DNA of 23,848 nt from NCBI GenBank assembly GCA_964650405.1, contig CAZYTO010000052.1:1-23848 (forward strand), written 5' to 3'. The notes beneath the pieces were generated by a model, which was not told the origin of the DNA, did not search any database, and worked only from the letters and a program-made list of their open reading frames with translations. The translations under genes were made by a program, and so were the position numbers. Positions 15,903-23,848 of the stretch are shown piece after piece. Every line of letters starts with the position of its first letter. Position 1 is the stretch's first letter. The DNA is from CAZYTO01 sp964650405. GTDB lineage: Bacteria > Acidobacteriota > Thermoanaerobaculia > Gp7-AA8.

Positions 15903-16892
15903 TCAGGGTACGGCCACCGCCCCGAGGATCTGATCGATGATGCGGTCGGCCGTCACCCCTTCCGCGGCTGCTTCGTAGGAGAGGACGAGCCGGTGACGGA
16001 GGACGTCGTGGGCCACGGCCTTCACGTCCTCGGGGATGACGTACGGCCGGCCGAGGATGAAGGCGTGCGCCTTGGCCACGTGCGCGAGGGCGAGCGTGGC
16101 GCGCGGGCTGGCGCCGAAGGAGATGTGCGGCACGAGCGACGGCAGCCGCGCCTCGGTGGGCTTCCGCGTGGCCGCCACGAGCTGGACGATGTAGCGGCCG
16201 ATCTTTTCGTCGACATGGACGCGCGCGGCGAGCTGCGCCACCCCGTGGATCTCGTCGACGTGCAGGACCTTGGTGACGGCGATCTCGGCCTTCGTCGGAT
16301 CGAGGTACATGCCCAGGATCCGCAGCTCTTCCTCGCCGGTGGGATAGCCGACGTGCAGCTTCATCACGAAGCGGTCGATCTGCGCCTCGGGGAGCGAGTA
16401 CGTCCCCTCGTGCTCGATGGGATTCTGCGTGGCGATGACGACGAAGGGCTCCGGCAGGCGGTACGACGTCTCCCCGATCGTCACCTGCCGCTCCTGCATC
16501 GCCTCCAGCAGCGCCGACTGCACCTTGGCCGGGGCGCGGTTGATCTCGTCCGCCAGGATGAGGTTCGCGAAGATCGGCCCGAAGCGCGCGTTGAAGCCGC
16601 GGCCGGCCGGATCGAAGATCAGCGTACCGGTGATGTCGGCCGGCAGCAGGTCGGGCGTGAACTGAATGCGCTTGAACGTCGCATGGATGGCCCCGGCCAG
16701 CGTCTTCACCAGCAGCGTCTTGGCCAGCCCGGGCAATCCCTCTAGCAGGACATGCCCGCGAATCAGCAGGGCGATGATCAGCCGGTCGACGAGCACCTGC
16801 TGCCCGACGACCACGCGCCCCACCTCGGCGCGAAGCCGCTTGATCGCTTCCTGTGCCTTGGCAATTTCCCGCTCGGCGGTGACCTGGTCCAT
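15903..16892 (-). CDS. moxR: MoxR family AAA+ ATPase
   Basis: A 329-residue ATPase. Walker A is GLPGLAKT (52-59), Walker B LILADEIN (111-118), and sensor 1 lies in VIATQNPIEHEGTYSLPEAQ (152-171, followed by the DRF motif). The C-terminal helical lid ends with RPYVIPEDVKAVAHDVLRHR. All key residues are present. MoxR proteins are chaperone-like ATPases that act with VWA-domain proteins, here encoded immediately downstream. The start is ATG 16892, 23 bases after the DinB-like gene ends. Reading farther upstream would translate that gene out of frame. No clear Shine-Dalgarno is seen, so translation may depend on the upstream gene. Confidence 0.95.
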   Translation of the reverse strand: MDQVTAEREIAKAQEAIKRLRAEVGRVVVGQQVLVDRLIIALLIRGHVLLEGLPGLAKTLLVKTLAGAIHATFKRIQFTPDLLPADITGTLIFDPAGRGFNARFGPIFANLILADEINRAPAKVQSALLEAMQERQVTIGETSYRLPEPFVVIATQNPIEHEGTYSLPEAQIDRFVMKLHVGYPTGEEELRILGMYLDPTKAEIAVTKVLHVDEIHGVAQLAARVHVDEKIGRYIVQLVAATRKPTEARLPSLVPHISFGASPRATLALAHVAKAHAFILGRPYVIPEDVKAVAHDVLRHRLVLSYEAAAEGVTADRIIDQILGAVAVP

Positions 16893-16915
16893 TTCGGTTG
16901 GGAAGGGTAACAGGA

Positions 16916-17548
16916 TCAGCTCCCGCCGATCCCGTACTTCTCCCGCAGCGTCCGCAGATGATGCAGCTCGTGCCCGGCCACGTGGAACGCCAGACCACGT
17001 ACCGAAGCTTCGTAACCGTTGACCATCCCGCGGCGCAGCCACTCCTCCATGGTCAGCGAGGCAAAGAACGCCAGCGTCGAGGCGCGGACGAGGTGGTACT
17101 CGGCGGCGAGGCCGGCCAGCGCCCGCGACTCGAATTGCGTTGCCGCCACGTACTCGTTCTCGTCGAAGCCGGCCAGAGGGCGGGTGTCGTTGCGCGCCAC
17201 GCAGAGGGCGCGATAGGCAAAGATCCGCTCGTCGTCAATGAGGTGCCCAAGGACTTCCTTCACCGTCCACTTGCCGGGGGCGTAGCGACGACCGGCGATG
17301 GCGGTCTCGTCGAGGGAGCCGATGAGCGTCGTCACGTTCCTCCCCTGCGTCTCGAGCACCGCCACGGCGTCGTCACCTTCGACGTAGTCGATGTCGGCTT
17401 TGGCGTAAGAAGCGAATTCACCGGCGAGGGGACGGCCGGACACGACGCGCTCGCCTGCGTCACTCAAGGAAAGACAAAGGTCACGGAGCTGCGAGGCTTC
17501 CCGGATTCGCGCCTCCACGGCCTCCTCGGAATAGTCGGCAGTCATCAT
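16916..17548 (-). CDS. DinB-like/YfiT-type four-helix metalloprotein
   Basis: A 210-residue protein of the DinB/YfiT helical-bundle superfamily, whose members include metal-dependent thiol transferases and many uncharacterised proteins. The usual metal ligands are visible: H102 in KEVLGHLIDDE, and H189 and H193 in FHVAGHELHHL. The YAPGKWTVKEVLGHL stretch is the family hallmark. The start at ATG 17548 overlaps the upstream stop codon (ATGA) and has GGAGG at good spacing. It is coupled to the nucleotidyltransferase gene, and is directly upstream of moxR. A link to Bat function is possible but unproven. Substrate is unknown. Confidence 0.88.
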   Translation of the reverse strand: MMTADYSEEAVEARIREASQLRDLCLSLSDAGERVVSGRPLAGEFASYAKADIDYVEGDDAVAVLETQGRNVTTLIGSLDETAIAGRRYAPGKWTVKEVLGHLIDDERIFAYRALCVARNDTRPLAGFDENEYVAATQFESRALAGLAAEYHLVRASTLAFFASLTMEEWLRRGMVNGYEASVRGLAFHVAGHELHHLRTLREKYGIGGS

Positions 17549-17997
17549 TGATCGCCCTCCAGACGTTCGATGTCAGCGAGGTCCTGTTTACTGCCGCGGG
17601 AAGACTTTAGCGCGATCAAACCAGCCGGCGAAACGACGCTCACCATGTGACCGCGCCACCGAATCTTCTGCCGTTCGGCCCATACACGTTCGCTCCCGGC
17701 CGTGACCAGAAGGAGGTCGAGCGACAGCGTGTGCGCGGGATCGGCCTTCGACACGCGCCGGATTTCCATGGCCCCCTTGTCGAAGTGCATCGGCTTCGCG
17801 CGAAACACATACCCGAGTGGCTCGACCGCTGCATAGACCCGCGGCTCATCCTCCGGACGGATGAGCAGGTCGATGTCGACGGTCGCACGCGGATAGCCGT
17901 GAATGGCCATCGCCAATCCGCCGCAAACGGCGTATTCGATGCCCCCTTGCGCCAGCGCAGAGATCACCGCCTCGAATTCGGCCGTAAGGTCCAGCAC
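17545..17997 (-). CDS. Nucleotidyltransferase-fold protein (AbiEii/DUF6036-like)
   Basis: A 150-residue protein with the minimal nucleotidyltransferase signature: CGGLAMAIHGYPRATVDIDLLI, where GG (26-27) and the DxD pair (D41, D43) would bind nucleotide and metal. A third carboxylate is likely in SLDLLLV. Relatives include antitoxin/toxin nucleotidyltransferases and orphan housekeeping proteins, and no partner HEPN protein is encoded beside it. The start is GTG 17997 with no strong ribosome site. It ends overlapping the DinB-like gene by four bases, so the two are co-translated. Whether it is a toxin-type enzyme cannot be decided. Confidence 0.8.
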   Translation of the reverse strand: MLDLTAEFEAVISALAQGGIEYAVCGGLAMAIHGYPRATVDIDLLIRPEDEPRVYAAVEPLGYVFRAKPMHFDKGAMEIRRVSKADPAHTLSLDLLLVTAGSERVWAERQKIRWRGHMVSVVSPAGLIALKSSRGSKQDLADIERLEGDQ

Positions 17998-18025
17998 AGG
18001 CCGAGTCTAACGCCGGCAGAGGATT

Positions 18026-18090
18026 CCGCTCAGCACTCCTGCCTCATGCCTCTCAGCACTCAGCACTCAGCACTCAGCACTCGGCACTCC
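18026..18090. repeat. CTCAGCA/CTCGGCA heptamer and GCCTCATG words upstream of the nucleotidyltransferase gene
   Basis: Tandem cagcactcag words at 18051-18090 are the complement of the GAGTGCT family at 15796-15899, and gcctcatg words lie at 18041-18050. With the 154-bp element at 18150-18303 they make up most of the 336-base gap (17998-18333) between the nucleotidyltransferase gene and alaS. The rest, about 18091-18149 and 18304-18333, shows no gene. Confidence 0.8.
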
Positions 18091-18149
18091 CAACATCCCA
18101 CCGAGTTTGACATCGCCCGAGGCACGAGCGAAACCACCCATGCCTCATC

Positions 18150-18303
18150 CGGCCTTGCACCTAAAGTCGGGAGGATGCGCTGTGACGGAAGGCTGGAAGG
18201 TCGAAAGGCTGAAAGGCCAGAGGCAGCACGGGCTTCCCTTCCAGCCTTTTCAGCCTTCCAGCCTTAGTATTCATCGTCCAATCGGACTTTAGGTGCAAAG
18301 CCG
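18150..18303. mobile_element. MITE-like 154-bp element, copy B, with terminal inverted repeats
   Basis: The ends 18150-18170 and 18283-18303 are inverted repeats matching at 19 of 21 positions (core tgcacctaaagtc). The interior holds an inverted repeat of aggctggaagg/ctgaaagg words. The flanks 18143-18150 and 18304-18311 both read cctcatcc, which could be a target-site duplication. The flanking DNA is itself repeat-rich, however, so this is not certain. There is no coding capacity, hence non-autonomous. It is the same length as copy A. Confidence 0.75.
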
Positions 18304-18333
18304 CCTCATCCCTCATGCCCCTCGGCGCTCGCC

Positions 18334-21033
<2,700 letters not shown>

Positions 21034-21111
21034 GCGAATCTCCCTTGATGCCGGAAAAGGCGCGAATCGTAACGCAGTTGGCGGGGAAAACCTTTCGCGT
21101 CGCGGGCCGGA

Positions 21112-21558
21112 CTACAGCTTCTTCACGACGTCGAGCACCAGCGCCAGCTCGTACCCCTGGCGCTGCAGGTACGCCGCGACCTTGTTGCGGGCGGCGTCGG
21201 GCTCATGGCGCCGCAGGAGGACGGCCATCTTCTTCCGCGCCAGCTCCTCGGCCGCGGTACGCTCCTCGTCTTCGTTGACGTGTTCCGCGAGCACCGCGCT
21301 GACCGTCTCTCCGGCCACCCCTGCCGCGCCGAGCTCGCGGGCGATGCGCAGCCGCCCCACTTTCCGCCGCGTCCGCGTCCGGACGAACGCCCCGGCAAAG
21401 CGCTCGTCGTCGAGCCACTTCTCCCGGCGCAGCCGCTCCAGCGCCTCCTCGACCTCGCCCCGCTCGAACTTCTTCGCCAGCAGCTTCCGCCGCAGCTCCG
21501 CCTCGCTGTTGAAGCGGTACTGCAGGATGCGGAGGGCGGCGGTGTAGGCGTCGATCAT
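21112..21558 (-). CDS. recX: RecX regulatory protein
   Basis: A 148-residue helical protein with the RecX pattern of three-helix repeats: AALRILQYRFNSEAELRRKL at the start, then EEALERLRREKWLDDERFAGAF, and later VAAYLQRQGYELALVLDVVKKL at the end. RecX binds RecA filaments and modulates recombination. Its place immediately upstream of alaS (78-base gap) is the common recX-alaS order, although recA is not in the window and pilT lies upstream instead. The start ATG 21558 sits at the edge of the octamer repeat, with no convincing ribosome site. Confidence 0.9.
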   Translation of the reverse strand: MIDAYTAALRILQYRFNSEAELRRKLLAKKFERGEVEEALERLRREKWLDDERFAGAFVRTRTRRKVGRLRIARELGAAGVAGETVSAVLAEHVNEDEERTAAEELARKKMAVLLRRHEPDAARNKVAAYLQRQGYELALVLDVVKKL

Positions 21559-21559
21559 C

Positions 21560-21716
21560 GCTGAATCGCTTATTCGCTTAATCGCTTATTCGCTTAATCG
21601 CTTATTCGCTTAATCGCTTATTCGCTTAGTCGCTTAGTCGCTTAGTCGCTGATTCGCAGCAAACCACCCAAACGAGTCGGCGACCAGCGATTAAGCGACT
21701 AAGCGACTAAGCGAAT
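21560..21716. repeat. TTCGCTTA octamer array with 31-bp inverted repeat
   Basis: Tandem octamers (ttcgctta, atcgctta, gtcgctta) run from about 21563 to 21655. The segment 21620-21650 pairs with 21686-21716 as a 31-bp inverted repeat with one mismatch, leaving a 35-base loop. It is positioned between pilT and recX, and its outer arm touches the pilT stop codon (21717-21719). It could form a strong hairpin at the pilT mRNA 3' end. The same word family is seen at 4457-4594. Confidence 0.93.
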
Positions 21717-22892
21717 TCAAAGCGAATTCGAGAAGTCGAACGGCGACTCGTCGTTGAAGGGATCGTTGCCGTCGGCGATCGAGAGCTTCGCGTCCATCTC
21801 CTCCTTGGCGATGTCGGACGTCGACTGGATGCCCTGCAGCTTGAGGCGGAACTCGTCGGGGTTCGACGCGCGGCGGAGCGCTTCGTCGAGCGTGATGAGG
21901 CCGTTCTTATAGAGCGTGTAGAGCGACTGGTCGAACGTCTGCATCCCGTACTGCGAGGTGCCCTGGGAGATGGCGTCCTTGATCAGCTTCGTCTTTTCTT
22001 TGTTCTCGATACAGTCGCGGATGTAGCCGGTGGAGATGAGCACCTCCGCGGCCGGCACGCGTCCCAGGCCGTCGGCGCGCGGCAGAAGGCGCAGCGAGAC
22101 CACCGCCTTGAGCACCGCCGCGAGCTGCAGGCGGATCTGCTTCTGCTGGTGCGGCGGGAAGACCGAGATGATGCGGTTGACCGTCTCCGTGGCGTCCATG
22201 GTGTGGAGCGTGGAGAGCACCAGGTGGCCCGTCTCCGCGGCCGTGAGGGCCGTCTCGATGGTCTCGTAGTCGCGCATTTCGCCGACGAGGATGACGTCCG
22301 GATCCTGGCGGAGGGCGCTGCGCAGGGCCTGCGAGAACGACTTCGTGTCCACTTCGATCTCGCGCTGGTTGACGATCGACTTCTTGTCGCGGTGGAGGAA
22401 CTCGATGGGGTCCTCGACCGTCATGATGTGCTCAGTGCGGTGGGTGTTGATGTAGTCGATCATGGCCGCCAGGGTGGTCGACTTACCCGATCCCGTCGTT
22501 CCCGTGCAGAGAATGAGGCCGCGGCGCTCCTCGCAGATCTTCTCCAGGACCACCGGCAGCATCAGCTCCCGGATGGACAGGATCTTGACCGGAATGACGC
22601 GGAGGACCATGCCCACCGTGCCGCGCTGCTGGAAGATGTTGCAGCGGAAGCGGCCCAGGCCGGGCACCGAGTAGGCGATGTCGATCTCGTAGTTGTTCTT
22701 GAACTTCTCCTTCTGGCGGGAGGACATGATCGAGAAGGCCATGGCGATCGTGTCTTCCTGCATCAGCCGCTTGAGCTCCACCAGGGGCAGGAGCTCGCCG
22801 TCGCAGCGGATTACCGGGTGCGAACCGACTTTGATGTGCAGGTCCGACGCGCGGCGCTCGGCCGCAATCTTCAGAAGGTCATTGATGTGCAC
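21717..22892 (-). CDS. pilT: Type IV pilus retraction ATPase PilT
   Basis: A 391-residue secretion-type ATPase, which powers pilus retraction and twitching motility from the cytoplasmic face of the inner membrane. Visible are the PAS-like N-terminal domain (ASDLHIKVGSHPVIRCDGEL), Walker A GTTGSGKST (131-139), the Asp box TVEDPIEFLH, Walker B QDPDVILVGEMRD (196-208), and the His box HLVLSTLHT (223-231). The GTG 22892 start is strongly supported by GAGGTGATC just upstream, an exact match to the 16S anti-Shine-Dalgarno. The low-complexity C-terminus (NDPFNDESPFDFSNSL) ends at the octamer repeat. No other pilus genes are in the window. Confidence 0.97.
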   Translation of the reverse strand: MHINDLLKIAAERRASDLHIKVGSHPVIRCDGELLPLVELKRLMQEDTIAMAFSIMSSRQKEKFKNNYEIDIAYSVPGLGRFRCNIFQQRGTVGMVLRVIPVKILSIRELMLPVVLEKICEERRGLILCTGTTGSGKSTTLAAMIDYINTHRTEHIMTVEDPIEFLHRDKKSIVNQREIEVDTKSFSQALRSALRQDPDVILVGEMRDYETIETALTAAETGHLVLSTLHTMDATETVNRIISVFPPHQQKQIRLQLAAVLKAVVSLRLLPRADGLGRVPAAEVLISTGYIRDCIENKEKTKLIKDAISQGTSQYGMQTFDQSLYTLYKNGLITLDEALRRASNPDEFRLKLQGIQSTSDIAKEEMDAKLSIADGNDPFNDESPFDFSNSL

Positions 22893-22914
22893 GGATCACC
22901 TCGGGGTCTTGGCG

Positions 22915-22996
22915 GTCACACTGAGACGGAAACGGAATCTCTGGCGGCCACGCTTTCGTGCCCTGCGCATGGACTTCGCTCGTCGCTCAGAGTGAC
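22915..22996. repeat. Imperfect inverted repeat between pilT and the hydrolase gene
   Basis: Arms gtcacactgag (22915-22925) and ctcagagtgac (22986-22996) pair with one mismatch out of 11, in the 138-base divergent gap between pilT and the hydrolase gene. The intervening sequence is unremarkable. Promoters for both genes should lie here, and one A/T-rich word (gatcattttacc, about 23004-23015) is a candidate. I cannot fix the boxes. Confidence 0.5.
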
Positions 22997-23030
22997 ACTG
23001 AGCTGATCATTTTACCGTATCGTGCGCGGC

Positions 23031-23687
23031 ATGGTCTCGCGCCACACCGATCTCAACCTTCGCTACCTGATGAGCGTGCCATCCGGCCGGGAAGGCTCGC
23101 TGCCGCTCGTCCTCTGCATGCACGGCCGTGGCGCCGGCATGGATGACCTCGCCGGCATCGCCCCGGAGCTCGACGACGGCTACCGGTTTCTCTTTCTCAA
23201 CGCGCCGCGGCCGTTCGAGCCGATGCCGGGCTACTCGTTCGGCTGGACCTGGTTCGACGGCTGGCCGCCGGAGCTGGCCTCGCTGGCCGCGGCGCGAGCC
23301 CTGGTCCTCGAGTTTCTCGACGGCGCTGTCGCCCGGTACGCGCCTCCCGCCGGGAAGGTCCTCGTGAGCGGCTTCTCCCAGGGCGCCCTCATGGCCCTGG
23401 ACTGCGGTTTCCGTACGAAACAGCCCATTGCCGGCATCGCCGCGATGAGCGGCGCCCTCTTCGAAGACGACCTGCCGCCCCTCCGCCCCCTCCCCGTCTT
23501 CCTCGGACACGGCACCGCCGACGAGGTCGTCCCCGTCACCAACGCCCGCCGCGCCCGGCACGTGCTGGAAGCGAACGGCATCTCTCCCGATTACCACGAA
23601 TTCTCGATCGGCCACGCCGTCTCGGAGGAGGAACTGGTCGCGATGCGGGGGTTCGTCGGACGCGTCCTGAGCCCCGCTGTTGGGTGA
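23031..23687 (+). CDS. Alpha/beta-hydrolase, carboxylesterase/phospholipase (YpfH/LYPLA-like)
   Basis: A 218-residue serine hydrolase of the bacterial carboxylesterase/acyl-protein-thioesterase group. The oxyanion-hole segment LPLVLCMHGRGAGMDDL, the nucleophile elbow GFSQG with S116, D164 in GHGTADEVVP and H195 in IGHAVSEEE give a complete catalytic triad. It would hydrolyse short-chain or acyl esters in the cytoplasm, and no signal peptide is present. I prefer ATG 23031. A GTG at 23022 would add three residues, and neither has a Shine-Dalgarno. It is transcribed away from pilT, and its stop lies at the edge of a GCATGAG repeat. Confidence 0.87.
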   Translation: MVSRHTDLNLRYLMSVPSGREGSLPLVLCMHGRGAGMDDLAGIAPELDDGYRFLFLNAPRPFEPMPGYSFGWTWFDGWPPELASLAAARALVLEFLDGAVARYAPPAGKVLVSGFSQGALMALDCGFRTKQPIAGIAAMSGALFEDDLPPLRPLPVFLGHGTADEVVPVTNARRARHVLEANGISPDYHEFSIGHAVSEEELVAMRGFVGRVLSPAVG

Positions 23688-23780
23688 TGAGGCATGAGTA
23701 ATGGGGGCATGAGTAGCTGTTGCGCTTTGCCTCGCGCGATTTCAACCTCGCCACGCCCACTCATGCCTCATGCCTCATGC
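23688..23780. repeat. GCATGAG words forming a 12-bp inverted repeat
   Basis: Direct words ggcatgagta (23691-23700 and 23706-23715) face actcatgcctcatgcctcatgc (23759 onward). The 12-bp arms 23688-23699 and 23759-23770 are perfect reverse complements. The array starts directly after the hydrolase stop codon and runs into the element at 23780. Confidence 0.75.
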
Positions 23781-23848
23781 GGCTTTGCACATGAAGTCGG
23801 TTCGGAGCCTGATCCCCAAGGCTGGAAGGCTGAAAGGCTGAAAGGGCC
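23780..23848. mobile_element. Left part of a third 154-bp MITE-like element, cut by the window edge
   Basis: Bases 23780-23800 (cggctttgcacatgaagtcgg) match the terminal inverted repeat of copy B, and 23819-23848 contain the start of the aggctggaagg/ctgaaagg hairpin. The right half lies outside the window. As with copy B, it is preceded by cctcatg words. Confidence 0.6.

Noticed and set aside
17545..17997. A type VII-like HEPN/MNT toxin-antitoxin pair with the adjacent gene
   Set aside because: The neighbour is DinB-like with metal-binding histidines, and lacks the HEPN R-x4-6-H motif arrangement; only the nucleotidyltransferase half resembles such systems.
18026..18333. Small open frames in the gap before alaS
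   Set aside because: They read through the 154-bp element and heptamer repeats; the products are repeat translations with no family resemblance.

Overview
This is high-GC bacterial chromosomal DNA. The gene content is that of a Gram-negative, soil- or sediment-type bacterium: secreted BNR-repeat protein, LolA-like periplasmic protein, full MoxR-Bat cluster, PilT, and an NtrC-type regulator. Together with intergenic spacers packed with short-word tandem and inverted repeats, this suggests Acidobacteriota. That assignment is an inference from gene families and style; no rRNA or other marker in the window settles it.

Layout, left to right. A sigma-54 activator enters from the left edge (+). A D-amino-acid-oxidase-like flavoprotein (-) follows, then a response regulator fused to an ECF-like sigma domain (-). 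Divergent from that gene, and separated by about 50 bp, are a 72-codon small ORF and a GAF-SpoIIE/PP2C phosphatase whose start overlaps the small ORF's end (+). Next come a GNAT acetyltransferase, a 1053-residue secreted BNR/Asp-box protein and a LolA-like secreted protein (all -). From 9452 to 17997 on the minus strand lies, in transcription order, nucleotidyltransferase, DinB-like protein, MoxR, DUF58, a membrane protein, BatA, BatB, BatC (TPR) and BatD. Upstream of it are alaS, recX and pilT (all -). An alpha/beta-hydrolase (+) closes the window.

How the genes work together. MoxR, DUF58 and BatA-D form the well-known aerotolerance-type ATPase/VWA system, probably a chaperone-like complex acting on envelope proteins. 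The receiver-sigma fusion beside a SpoIIE-type phosphatase looks like a local signalling module that would control transcription through an alternative sigma factor. recX next to alaS is a common bacterial arrangement, here without recA.

The most unusual aspect is the spacers. At least seven families of short-word repeats (GAGTGCC, CTGAAAGG, TTCGCTTA, GGGTAAC and GCATGAG types, a 15-bp unit, and GGCGGC-type hairpins) fill nearly every intergenic gap. They usually form long inverted repeats and sometimes supply stop codons. Two copies of a 154-bp element with roughly 20-bp terminal inverted repeats (13859-14012 and 18150-18303), plus the start of a third at the right edge, look like a MITE-type family. 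No tRNA, rRNA, CRISPR array, transposase or complete insertion sequence was found.
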